Translations under genes and position numbers: made by a program
NCBI GenBank assembly: GCA_037447655.1
Contig: JBBHKE010001396.1
Span: 64,001-128,000, forward strand
Direction of reading: 5' to 3'
Origin: Zygnema cylindricum
Lineage: Eukaryota > Streptophyta > Zygnematophyceae > Zygnematales > Zygnemataceae
DNA: 64,000 nt
Part shown: piece after piece, positions 12,301-22,416 of the stretch
Position numbering within the stretch: position 1 is the first letter of the stretch
How the letters are laid out: each line of letters starts with the position of its first letter
The notes under the pieces: model-generated
What the model saw: the letters and a program-made list of their open reading frames with translations, nothing else
Database searches by the model: none
What the model was told of the DNA's origin: nothing

Positions 12301-12663
12301 GCATGGAATAACTCATAACAAAAATTAGCAAACGGAGATTTAGGTATATCTTTAAAGAAAATGGTGATGACTTCTGATTATAAACCATTTGGTTATTTGT
12401 GATTTACAGTTTTTGGACGAATGGTTTAATGAACCAGACCCAACATACTACAATTTGTTTCCCTGGGAGCAAAAACGAGTTAACAACATTGCATACAAGT
12501 AAAAGAAAAATATGATAATTGTTCCTTTTAGAGAATTGAGTGGTCACAGGGGTGAAAGAGTACGACATTATTCAAGAGTTGAGGCCATTAGACAAACAAG
12601 GATAAGACTAGCGATGGTTGGATTGTTAACGAAAATAGAAGCTGAACACGATAAAGAGTTATT
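9361..12663 (+). CDS. Glycosyltransferase-like protein (DXD-type, GT34-like), five exons plus a C-terminal block after an in-frame TAA
   Basis: Exons 9361-9501, 9762-9886, 10702-10792, 11598-12002 and 12410-12499 join with GT..AG borders and matching phases to give 284 codons. Exon 1 encodes a leader with LALAGLLLLSASAG, a signal peptide or membrane anchor. Exon 2 begins the catalytic domain (CILFMDD) and exon 3 carries AYADRYGYRF. Exon 4 has VFFIDSDAYFAMN, where DSD is the expected sugar-nucleotide/metal site, and later NAGQFMLRNS. Exon 5 starts FLDEWF. This order matches GT34-like nucleotide-diphospho-sugar transferases, which act in the Golgi; donor and acceptor are unknown. At 12500-12502 the frame meets TAA, yet the next 54 codons stay open and contain IIVPFRELSG and RVRHYS, resembling the family C-terminus. 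A GTAAGA donor follows at 12664. The stop may be a nonsense mutation, an assembly error, or lie in a very short intron. Confidence is high for the family and moderate for function. Confidence 0.75.
9502..9761 (+). other. Intron 1 of the glycosyltransferase-like gene, rich in GTACGG
   Basis: A 260-bp intron from gtacgt to ttttgcag. Its first 150 bp hold six GTACGG copies (near 9522, 9532, 9597, 9611, 9632 and 9644), mostly as ggtacgg. The complementary hexamer CCGTAC builds the upstream minisatellite and the periodic repeat in intron 1 of the TauE/SafE gene. Confidence 0.8.
10980..11215. repeat. TTTTCC pyrimidine tract in intron 3
   Basis: CCTTTT/CTCCTT repeats lie in the intron between exons 3 and 4 of the glycosyltransferase-like gene. 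Long Phe/Ser-rich frames in three phases are low-complexity artefacts. Shorter CT tracts lie at 10425-10505 and 10600-10650 in the intron before exon 3. Confidence 0.9.
12034..12222. mobile_element. Small MITE in intron 4
   Basis: Imperfect inverted ends: gtgtatcgctattaatgtta at the left and the inverse of aaagctaatagtggtacac at the right. Internal words gtccgattttcatttggaga and acggagaaaaa recur in a relative at 42240-42452. Its insertion explains part of the length of the intron between exons 4 and 5. Confidence 0.65.
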
Positions 12664-12667
12664 GTAA

Positions 12668-13979
12668 GACCACTTCCAATTTTTTTTTTTTTTTTTTTAG
12701 AAATAAGTTGAGAATTAGCACTTTTGAGCTTGAGTAGCAATGATGGACTTTTTGACACTTACACATAATGAAAAAGAAAGAAACATACCGTAACAATGAG
12801 AGAGGGAGAGGGAGAGGGAGAGGGAGAGGGAGAGGGAGAGAACCTACTCCTCCCTGTGCATCTGAGCTATTCTGTGAAGTCTCTGTGAAGTCTATCTCTG
12901 CTGTCAGTCTGACTTGAGTTTGTGCCCCACCTCCTCTCAATTTGAGAGAGAGAGGGAGAGGAAGTGAGACGAGAGAGAGCCCAGGAGCCCTCAGAGGCTA
13001 TTTTCTCTTAACCGTTTACGGACTCCATTTCCTTTCTGAAAAAAAAAAAGGAAAGAGGAAAAGGAAATGGAAAAGGAAAGGGAAAAGAAAAATGAAATGG
13101 AAAAGGGAAAGGAAAAGGTTAGGATGTCCTTCTCGTCAAAAAAGGAAGTAGAAAAAAGAAATACTTACACTGATGATGGAGTCTGTAAGGACAGTCTTTT
13201 TTGGCGAACAAAGGGGATAAGGAAAAGGAAAAAAAAGAGGCGGGCGGGGGTGGGGGGTAGGGGAGGGGGAGAAAAAAAAAGATAGACAAAGTGAACTGCA
13301 GTGAAATTTCAAATATGGAAATCCATTTAAAATGTGGAATTGTCATTAAAAAATATGATTTCTCATTGAAACATATGAGTTGTTATTGAAAAATGTCAAG
13401 TGTCATTTGAAAATATGAATTGTTATTGAAAAACATGAATTGTTGATGAAAAATTCAAACCGTTATTGAAATTTTTAACTGTTATTGAAAAACATGAACT
13501 GTTATTTTAATATTTGCAATGCCCTAAAAGTGGAAATACAAGTGAGGAATACAAGTGAGTTGCTGTTGGGAATCATCCGGGAAATAAATAGAAAAAAATT
13601 CACTAAATCCCTACGAAACCCTGAAAGTTAATTAAAGTGCCACATAGTTTTAGACAGAATTCAGTGAGCTACTTATAATCTTTTTTTATATGTTTCCAGA
13701 AAAGTAACCTCCACACACAAATATACTATGCTGTAAATTTCTATTAGAGAAAAAAAAAATTATCGTGGAGTTTATGTCAATGTTGTGAAATTTAATTCAA
13801 AAATTATCAGTATGGAGTTTATACTTTTGTTATTAAAATTATCAATTAGCTCCAAATGGCGTGGCTAAATTTTTAACCCACTAAAGAATGAGTGTTGCGA
13901 TTATCGATGCTATTTTGTGGTCAAAAGGAGAAAAATACCTACACTCTAGAAGTGATATTAATTTTTCCATGGTACTAAA
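12668..13979. other. Non-coding flank with GA and GGAAAA microsatellites
   Basis: Contains (GAGAGG)n at about 12795-12842, GGAAAA tracts at 13040-13115 and purine runs near 13225-13282. A loose repeat around atgaattgttattgaaaa spans 13340-13510. No exon continuing the glycosyltransferase-like gene was recognised, although the donor at 12664 would allow one. Confidence 0.5.
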
Positions 13980-14639
13980 TGTTGTCTTGAAAGCTTTAGT
14001 CCTCTCTATGCCTCGGTGTGAGGAGAGAGAGGCGGTTAGGACTTAGAATATTTCTGGTTAGTATGGTTCAGTATTATGCCTCGGTGTGAGGAGAGAGAGG
14101 CGGTCAGGACTTAGAATATTTCTGGTTAGTATGGTTCAGTATGAACCAAATTAAGTGTTACAGTGACACAGTGGGGAGTACACTGATGCATACATGCTCG
14201 AGACACATGTCGTCATGAGGAAGGAGACGTTCCCGAGTATCTATCTGTTGTTTCACGAATACACCTAAGGATCGAGATGACACGCGGCATTTCATCTACA
14301 ATGCCAAATTAGGTGTAGGGACGGCAAACAGAGACTGCCGACAAATGCTGACGAAGGAGGACCACAATCAAGTTTGATTGACTCAGCATGTCGGGTTTAC
14401 GTCAGTGTAAATATTTGTTAGAACAGAGATTTGTCTTTTTTCTAATTTGTTGATTAGTGTAGAATGATACATTTCTGACATACCTTGAGTAATTTCGGGT
14501 TTACCCACATTTGTTTAGGTACAAGGTAAATACTAAATAGTGTACTGTTAGTATGCCTCCGTACTTCAACAATGCATCTGATTGGACAACAAACGACAGA
14601 TGTAGTAGTGTAGTCTGTAAGTGTATATGAGTAGGACTT

Positions 14640-15225
14640 AGGGTAACCTTCCATCATGCGTTCCCAGTAATCGTACGAACACGTTTACTGGCAGTAATAT
14701 TTGTAACACCCTTCCATCAAGTTGTGCCAGTGAATGAGGTGTTAGATTGCGATTGGTACCACGTATGATCCTGTTGAGCATCATCATTTCCAAAAGGACA
14801 AAATCGAAACTGCGTATGTGTACGGGATGACGCCGATTAAAATATCTAGTAGCGTCAGCTAATGTACAATCTGAACGTTCTTAAGGTTGTTGTCGTACCA
14901 ACGGCCACGAAAACCGTTGCAAAATTAAAGTTTGTACAAATGTCCAAGAATGTACCAGTTGTACGTGAATGTATTATCGTTGTATCGCACATTTATGAAG
15001 GAGGCGTCACAGGATGTCCTACAACCAAGATTTTTTTGTCGTCGAACAGGGTGGCTTTGATGTCAAAAGGTACAAGCCATTTGCAACATGTAACTTTATA
15101 ACTTCACGTCCGTCGTGGATCGACTCCGACTTTACAAGTGGACCAATACATGCATCCAGGAAGCGCTAAGTGTCCTCCTGAGGACAATCGGAGGAGACTA
15201 GCCATGTACTGGAAACAAGGGGCGT
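14640..15225. mobile_element. PIF/Harbinger-like MITE, copy 2 (right end missing)
   Basis: Begins tta|gggtaaccttccatcatgcg and follows copy 1 through gtttactggcagtaat, tatctagtagcgtcag and ttcacgtccgtcgtgg to about 15225. There another MITE begins, and the expected right TIR is absent. Confidence 0.65.
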
Positions 15226-15352
15226 TATGGAGAAATTACAATAAAACATTTTTTTGAAAATGGTATTGATACACAAATTAGCGTAAATGACACTAAATCA
15301 TTATATACACTAATAATTTCTATACGCTAATAACGATTCACGGTGTAGTAGG
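15225..15352. mobile_element. AT-rich MITE (twin at 54297-54421)
   Basis: About 125 bp from gttatggagaaattacaa to aacgattcacggtgtag. A nearly identical copy lies at 54297-54421, and the terminal word gctaatarcgattcacggtgta recurs at other MITE ends in the window, for example near 4520 and 26600. Confidence 0.7.
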
Positions 15353-15755
15353 TAAATAGTGTACTGTTAGTATGCCTCCGTACTTCAGCAAGGCATCTGA
15401 TTGGACGACAGACGACAGATTTAGTAGTGTAGCCTGTAAGTGTATATGAGTAGGACTTGGTCTTTTTGTAGTTAGGAACATTTTTGTATCAAAAACTGTA
15501 TGCATTGTTTTTTACTACTTTGACTGAGGATTGCTCGCACAATTGATGCATTATTTTTGTGTAAATTTGCATGTGTGTTCTTTGTTGTCAAATCTACATT
15601 GTGATAGATTTATAGACCTTGTGTGCGTCTATTTTGTGCTCTGTTGCTTGTTGAAGTTGTTGGTTGAATCGGTTTTCTGTCGGAGCTTTTTGCTTGTTTC
15701 CTTTTGTGATGACAACTGTATCATCTTCTCCCACTCCTATTGTCAGGGAACAACA

Positions 15756-17708
15756 AGTCACGGGCCCAACCTCACGGATATTGGTTTTTTAATGTTCAAG
15801 AGTATTTGTATTGGGTTAATTTGGTAGCGTCCCACTTTATTCAAGTAAAACTTTTTGATGTAGTAAGTGGCACTATGGTTGAATCGGATGCTGACGGGGG
15901 CAGAAAGAATCAGCAAGCTCTTCATCTTATAAAATTAATGATCTCCAAAGGGCTTCACATGGCCCATATTCAAATTAAAAAGGCATAAAAAAATTGGAAA
16001 TCTCTGAAGGATACTTATTTACATACTAATGCACAACATGACACAACATTTATTAGTGCAGGAAATATATAGCACTAAAAGCATACAGAAGGCAACATGG
16101 CTGAATATTGTAAGGCCTCAGATTGTTGTTAGCTGAAAATGCTTGCTCAGGGGGAACCTGTCCCCCTTATCACGAATCGATGATTTTGATGAGAGGCCTT
16201 CCTAAAACATATAATGGAGCCTCTGATAGTCAAAAAAAGCTAGGTAAATCTGCATGGAATATAGCTGTAGCAATTGAACTAGTTATTAAAGAAGAAGCTA
16301 AAAACCTTTCTATCAGATCAAGAAAGCCAACTGCAGCTTTAAATGTCTAGTTTCAGAAGAGAGAGGGATCTCATGGCTTCCAAAATTTTCAGCAATTTGA
16401 CAAGTGTGTCTATTGCTATTTAAAGGGCCATCCGTATAAGCAATGCCCTACTTATATAAAACCTTGTGAAACAACTATTTTCCTAAGCGGATAGCGGCAC
16501 AAGGGGGTAGCGACTTCATCACCGAAATCACCGGTCAAAACTGCGGCTTTTTCTACCGATACTAAGGAACCGGAGACTAAAGAGAAGGACAAACCATCTA
16601 CAGTCAGTTTTCCCAAAACTGACGACACCGAGTTCTTTGCTCTCGCCAAACTCATGGAGGGGGAGAAGGACTTCGGTTGGATCATGGACTACGACAGGTC
16701 TTCTCACATGTGCCAGAAAAAAAATCTTCTTTAAGAATTTGCAATCTATCCCTATTAAGTAGATCTACTATGATTGTGGCTCTACTGTAGAGTCTAGTGC
16801 ACAGGGAGAAGTAGATTTGCAATGTGAAATTAATGGTCAGATGGATTAAAGAACTTTGCATGATGTATTGTATGTGCCTGGGTTCAAAAAGAATATGTTT
16901 TCTACTTCAGTTGCAGAAAGTAGAGGGTTTGAGGGTTTGATGTCTTGCAGAGTAAAAGGAAAAAGGTAGTGAGCAGAGATGGAAAGATAGATGCCAGAGG
17001 GATAAGAGGCCTAAAAAAATTGTACCAAATGGACCTGACTCATGAAAAGCATTTCCTCTATTCCAGTGTCTTATCTGATAATGTTTTGTGGCATAAGTGG
17101 CTAAACCATGTGCATAATGACAGATTGGAAAGGATGGTCAGAAATGAAATGATAGAAGGGGTTAAACTTTGTCAAAATGAATCTATTGTTTGTGATGGAT
17201 ATGCCTTGGGCAAGCTTCATAGGCTTCCCTTACCTAAGGTCACAGATCACCAAGGCCCATAATCTTCTTGAGCTCATCCATTCAGATGTATGGGGGCCTG
17301 CAAAGGTTCCCTAACTTGGCGGCAACGGGTACCTCGTAACCTACACAGACTCCATATCCAGGCGCGTCTACTTGATGAAGGATAAAAGAGGGGTCTTTAC
17401 TCACTTCAACAACTTTTGGATCTGCGTGGAAAAACCTCATGGCAAATTTATCCTTGCTCTAATGTCTGATAATGGAGGGGAGTATGTTTCCCATGAATTT
17501 GCTAATTACGTGAGAAAAAATGCAACCTCTCACCGGTTTACTGGTCCTTACACAAGGGATTAAAATGGAGTTTAATGGTCCTTAAACAATGGAACAAAAT
17601 GGAGTTGTTAAAAGGCTTAACCGGACTTTGACTGAAAGTGCTCGGTCTATGATGGTTGCTAAATGTGTAGATCCAAAGTTTTAGAAGGAAGATTTTTAGT
17701 GTGCATCT
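15756..17708 (+). pseudogene. Copia gag-protease-integrase 5' half, element B
   Basis: Right after the LTR comes agtcacgggccca, a candidate half-tRNA primer site. Fragments then follow in copia order: gag (YWVNLVASHFIQVKLFDVVS near 15810), a CCHC knuckle (CVYCYLKGHPYKQC near 16405-16450), a protease region with IMDYDRSSHM near 16684 where DSG is expected (active site lost), GAG-pre-integrase (LWHKWLNHVHNDRLERM near 17090), and integrase with MSDNGGEY near 17462. TAG or TAA replaces Gln at several sites where related copies have CAG or CAA. A short duplication disrupts 17540-17610. Homology stops at 17708, where an LTR starts in the opposite orientation; no reverse transcriptase is present. 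Confidence 0.88.
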
Positions 17709-19339
17709 TGTTGTTTTGTGAAAGCAACATGAGTAGAAGAAGATGATACAGTTATCATCATAGAAGTAAACTAGCTGAAAGCTCTCACAAAAGATCGATC
17801 CAACCAACAACTTCACAAGCAACAAAACACAAAATAGACATACAATAGGTGTAAAAATTTACCACACTGTAGATAGAAAACAAAGAACACACATGCAAAT
17901 TTGCATAGCAATATTGCATCAGTTTTGAGAGATATTATCAGTCAAAGTTATCAAAAACAATGCACACAGTTTTTGAAACAAAAGTGTTCATAACTACAAA
18001 AATGACTAAGTTCTACTCATATACGCTAATATGACTAAGGTCTACTCATATACGCTAATAGACTACACTACTGAATCTGTTGTCCAATCGGATGCCTTGC
18101 AGATCGGATGCCTTGCAGACGTACAAAGGCATACTAACCATACAATATCTACATTCTACCTAAACAAATGTGGGTATACCCGAATAACACAAGGTAAGTC
18201 ACAAATATATCATTCTACACTTATCAACTAACTAACAAAAAAGAAAATCTAAAAAATATTTACACAAACGTAAACCCGACATACTTAGGGTGAAGTTCCA
18301 TCATACGTTTTTGTAATCATATGGCCACTCTACAGACCGGGTCGATTAAGTTGAAGTTTCATCACGTAGAGTCTGTAATACATGTGTTATACATTGAGTG
18401 GCGCCATGCAGAAAGTGAATATCTTTCACATTTTTAGGACTGACAAACTTAACTTCAAATCTTCACTTGCGTACCATGTACCCGCGTGAACTTTTATACT
18501 TTTTGCAGACGCCAGTCTGTACGCCATCTCATTTTTTGGGGTTTTTTGTTTTCAAACATAACGAAAGTGCTTTGAGAGAAATAGTGTGACGATCAAAATT
18601 TACCGAAAATAGCGTGACGAAGGAATGTCACGAAATTTCGTTTTTATTTTCGGTTGTATTTTGGAAAGCGCGTGTCATGTGCAAATCTTAAGATTTTTCG
18701 TTGGTTTTCCATCATGACATAAAGCTTAATCCTCCAACGTGTCACGAATTTTTTTTTCTGTATGTGCCAACCCACCTCTTCAAGGTGGGTTGACAGTTAC
18801 AAAGAAAAATGAAGCGAATTCCTCGCAGATGAACATCCGACAGCCAGTATTACCTCCAAGACCTTCGGAGAGTATCGGCAAGATTCTTTGTAATGTTGTT
18901 TTTCGTATAAAAACAAAATAGGTAGTACGATTTCGTATGGAGAGTCGTGGATTTCTGTAAACTACGCCACTTTTCGCCTGATGGAACTTCACCCTTAGTC
19001 ATCCAAAACTGACTATGGTCCTCTTTCATCAACATTTTTTGGCGGTCTTTGTTCGTCGTCCGTATACCTACTTTGGCAATGTAGATGAATTGTCGCGTCT
19101 CATCTCGGTGCTCCAATCTATTTGTGAAACCACAGACGGACATTCAATAACGTCTCCTTTTTTGTGACGATGCTTGTCCAAATAATTTACGCCCTAGTGT
19201 ACTCCTCACTATGTGATGTAACTGCAAATTTGGTTGTTTTTGTCCGAACTTACCAAAAAAATATTCTAAGTGTTGAATGGCCTCTCTCTCCTCACACCCA
19301 AGGTATAGAGAGGACTAAAGATTTCAAAAACAACACTCC
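17709..19339 (-). repeat. Family-1 LTR in inverted orientation, element F
   Basis: Read on minus it starts tgttgtttttgaaatc at about 19339, next to a purine tract, and ends ...aaaacaaca at 17709. Its 3' end holds the LTR-borne Gag start (ATG at 17758 on minus: M-I-T-V-S-S-S-S...K-Q-Q). A TIR element is inserted at 18287-18996. Because RNase H of the same orientation follows at 19340-19810, this is a 3' LTR abutting the truncated integrase of element B. Confidence 0.8.
18287..18996. mobile_element. PIF/Harbinger-like MITE with TTA target duplication, copy 3
   Basis: Ends are gggtgaagttccatca and the exact inverse tgatggaacttcaccc, flanked on both sides by tta (actta|ggg and ccc|ttag). This is the clearest terminal structure of the family here. 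The interior encodes no transposase; the sequence inside the right TIR, cacttttcgcctgatgga, is shared with copy 1. Confidence 0.75.
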
Positions 19340-19810
19340 CATAAAGCTTTAGACTCCACTACACACTAAGACCATAAGCCTCTCCGTGTAGGCAATAGTT
19401 TTGTCATCATATCTTTTCTACAATTTTTTCAACCAACAAGTAACTAAGTTTCAGGACCCTTCCGATCACTTTCTCCCTCACAAAGTGTAATTTAGAATCA
19501 ATATGTTTACTCTTGAAGTGATGACTGGGATTAGAATCAATAGCAATTGCAGCCTTATGCCACACCACACTATTTGGGGACCATCTTTTATATAATGGAT
19601 TTTTTTTATGAGAGAATTTACCCATAAAAGCTCCTTGACGGTTGAGCTCGCAACCATGTATTCCGCCTCCATTTTTGACTAAGCTATCAATTTTTGAAGT
19701 TTGCTACTCCAGCAACAAGTTTTGCTCCTAATTTTCAAAATGTATCCAGTAGTGGAGCGTTTGCTAGACTTGTCCCTATAAGTGGTATCGTTCCATGTCA
19801 TATTTTTATT
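19340..19810 (-). pseudogene. Copia RNase H remnant, element F
   Basis: On minus, MEAEYMVASSTVKELLWVNS (19672-19613), then a frameshifted WC...AIAIDSNPSHHFKSKHID (near 19560-19500) and LHFVREKV near 19480, ending in a purine tract before the LTR. Upstream pol is missing; homology ends near 19810. Confidence 0.8.
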
Positions 19811-20140
19811 CGTTCCTCTTATCCCCAAAGACGCCGTTATCCAATATGGTTGTGCCACGTGTCAATCGATGTGGTGTTGACCGCAAACCGCCAAAAATAT
19901 TATTTTGCGATCTCGACATTCTTCGCGGTCGTCCGATCAAAAACGGATTTCAATCGTAGCCGTCATAAATACTTGCGCGATTTTTGTTTCGCTTTCGAAA
20001 CAAAATGCGCGGTATCTGTTTCGAGATGTTCCGTATCCCGTGCAATAAAAACTGTATATATGTACAAATATGCCTTTAAATGAAATAGTCTATGTGTAAA
20101 CATTTATAAAGCTATCTAACCGTATATCATGTAGCATTGG
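19811..20140. other. Unassigned sequence, probably within LTR family 2
   Basis: Balanced base composition, no recognised coding region. It lies between element F and the LTR-like sequence whose minus-strand start is at 20472. Confidence 0.3.
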
Positions 20141-20228
20141 TCTTAGACTAATTGGATAAAGCTATCGGTTATTGGCAGCTTTGACGGGCAGCAGGTACTA
20201 GGTTCAAATTCTAGGCCCGTCAAGTACT
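20141..20228 (+). repeat. tRNA-like SINE or tRNA relic
   Basis: Carries an A-box-like tagactaattggataaagc and a B-box-like aggttcaaattct about 60 bp downstream, inside ctaggttcaaattctag, which forms a T-arm-like stem. The 9-bp stem ttgacgggc/gcccgtcaa encloses it. It does not fold as a complete canonical tRNA, so a SINE head or degenerate tRNA is more likely. Confidence 0.4.
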
Positions 20229-20472
20229 ATTTTGGTAAATCTACCAATCTACTCCCTGTCTCCCTCTTGATAGCAAGGGCAACCATGGCTTTAGCTCTTT
20301 CTCCAACTTTCAGTGACTGCGACAAGTGTGGGAGTTGACCAGGGGAGTTAGAGGTTGACTGCCTCTGCTGTTTTTCTGCATTTTATCTTTTACAAAACCT
20401 GGAAAATACAAAAAGAACTTTTAATTTCTACACTCTCATTTTTTTCTAGTCACTCTTTATTTTAAGACCACA
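20229..20472 (-). repeat. LTR family-2 segment, element D
   Basis: On minus it starts TGTGGTCTTAAA at 20472, next to the 3' end of element D pol, and shares the acttgtcg.agtcactga block with the family-2 LTR near 2890. The far end is not resolved; the tRNA-like unit at 20141-20228 may lie inside it. Confidence 0.55.
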
Positions 20473-21800
20473 CTTTTCCCTGCAAAAAAATAGTTAAGGG
20501 GAATGCACAGGTTTGGTCATCATATATGCTACTATTTCACTATATAGTATATATTCCAAACTGATTATCATATTTTCTACTTTCTCCCTAACGAAAGCTA
20601 AGTCTAATGTCCATGTGTTTGGCTTTAAAGTGATGTTTAAGATAGGCAGAAATGGCAATGGCTGCATGATTATCACAAAACACCTTTTGGACACCAGTCT
20701 TACGATGACGAAGCTCACCAAGCAAAGACTTGACCCACATTAATTCTTTTACAATAGAGCAAGAAACCAAGTACACAGCCTCCATGGTGGACTGAGCAAT
20801 GACCTTTTGCTGCTTGCAGCTCTAGTAGCAAGCCCCATCACCCACATACAATACAAATCTAGACGTGCATCTTTTCATAGGAGCATCCCCATAACTGGCA
20901 TCATTCCAAGTGGTGATGTCAATGTTGTTCCCACCCAAATGCAACCATAGATCTCTAGTCCCTATGAGATATCTAAGGACTCTCTTAGTTGCCTCCCAAT
21001 CTATCTCAGTGGGAGCATTCAGACTCCTAATTAGTACTGCTAAAGCTGCAGCTATGTCTGGCCGGGTACATTTCATGAAATATATTAGGCTACCCACTGC
21101 TTTCCTATAAGAAATTGTCTGCATAAATCTTTTCTCTTCAAGACCTAACTCATCATCAAAGATTATAACTCCCATTTTCTTACTCCCCTCACTTCCCTTC
21201 TTTAGTTCCATTAGAGTGGTACAATAATTAGCGTTATCAATTTGGAATCTCTCTAACATGTTTCCAATGGCTTCCTTCTGAGTTAATCTTATTATCTTTT
21301 TGTCTCTCTCTACCTAAATTCCCAAAATTTACCTTGCTTCTCCTATATCTTTCATCTCAAATCTTCCTTTAACATCATTTTTCATCTTATTTATTTTATC
21401 CATAGATTTGCTTAAAACAAGCAAATCATCAACATAAATTGCAATAAAAATAATTCCTTCCTCATCTTCAAACAAATAAATCGAGTGATCTGAGCTGATC
21501 CAAATATATCCCAAACCTGTAAGAAACTCATCGAGCTTCTTATTCCATTGTTGGGGCGCCTGTTTCAGCCTTTACAAAGATTTGATCAATTGACATACCT
21601 TGCTCTCCTCCCCTTGCTCCATAAATCCTTCGGGCTGTCGCATAAAAATTTCCTCTTCCAACTCTCTATCTAGGAAGGCTGTCGTGATGTCCATCTGATG
21701 TACTTCCATGTCTTATGCTGCCGCCATACTGAGAAGTATCTGGACATAGAGAAACTTGATGACCAGGGAAAATATCTCCTTGTAGTTGTTGAAAAGAGGT
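20473..21800 (-). pseudogene. Copia family-2 reverse transcriptase/RNase H, element D
   Basis: Minus-strand pol in order: MDITTAFLDRELEEEIFMRQ (near 21690-21640), KQAPQQWNKKLDEFLTG (near 21570), IFIAIYVDDLLVLSKSMD (near 21450-21400, with the YVDD catalytic core intact), FEMKDIGEA, MLERFQIDNANYCTT (21259), SLIYFMKCTRPDIAAALA (near 21090), WLHLGGNNIDITTWNDASYG (near 20940-20890), MWVKSLLGELRH and IAISAYLKHHFKAKHMDIRL (near 20660-20600). TAG stands for the Gln of GIQVERD (near 21315) and for the Trp of CYWS (near 20823). It is a decayed fragment without gag, protease or integrase. Confidence 0.9.
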
Positions 21801-22416
21801 AATTAATAGTTCACTTCCCTATTTTAGTTTTGTTTTAAAGAAAGAGAGTAAGGATCAAAGGCGCGCCATGGCTGCCGCCATATTTAGAAAGTGGCAGTTT
21901 TCGCAGCTAAGAGGATTTTGGCTAAAATGATGTAAGTCTAGATTTGAACCTGTGACTTCTAGATTCTTTATAGCCTTACGCCTTAACCATTAAGGCATTA
22001 CCAAACGATACACGTGACGGGTTTCATAAATATCTAAACATTAACAAAACAGCTAATTAACAGCAGACTAACCAAAAGGAGCAATTTGTGCATGTACGTG
22101 AATCTGAACCGTGTAAAATATGTTTTGATCGGACGGCCAGCATTATAGCCGCCACGCGAAGTGAGCTTTTTGGCGGCATACGGATATAGCGTCACGCGGT
22201 GCCATGTGGCGCCACATTATTTGATACCGAAGAAGATGGGAGGAGGAACCATGGCTTCCGATATGACAGGTGTCACCTTGTAGACCTTGTTGTACAATGG
22301 TCGTACAATAAGTACATCGCCCATTGTATGTTCTTGTACTTTATAGTGTTCCTATTGGACTAGGGTTTAATAGTAGGTAGTCGTGAGTAGGCAGACCGAG
22401 ACTTAGTAATATTTAG
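21801..22416. other. Non-coding region with a tRNA-like unit on minus (about 21925-22005)
   Basis: On minus, gccttaatggttaaggc (A box) and caggttcaaatctagac (B box) are spaced like a tRNA, but the acceptor arms do not pair, so it is probably a SINE head or tRNA pseudogene. The rest has no recognised gene. Confidence 0.4.

Larger units (their letters stand above)
13980..15755 (+). repeat. 5' LTR of element B (LTR family 1) with internal insertions
   Basis: Starts TGTTGTCTTGAAAGC at 13980 and ends gggaacaaca at 15755. A unit of about 67 bp starting tatgcctcggtgtgaggag is tandemly duplicated at 14007-14142. Two MITEs sit inside (about 14640-15225 and 15225-15352), flanked by direct repeats of LTR sequence. 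At the 3' end an ATG at 15709 opens a frame (M-T-T-V-S-S-S...R-E-Q-Q) running through the boundary into the internal region. Confidence 0.8.

Noticed and set aside
9361-12667. Reassigned TAA as a sense codon in this genome
   Set aside because: One host stop is not enough; retroelement stops replace both Tyr and Gln, and frameshifts show they are decayed. Kept only as an alternative.
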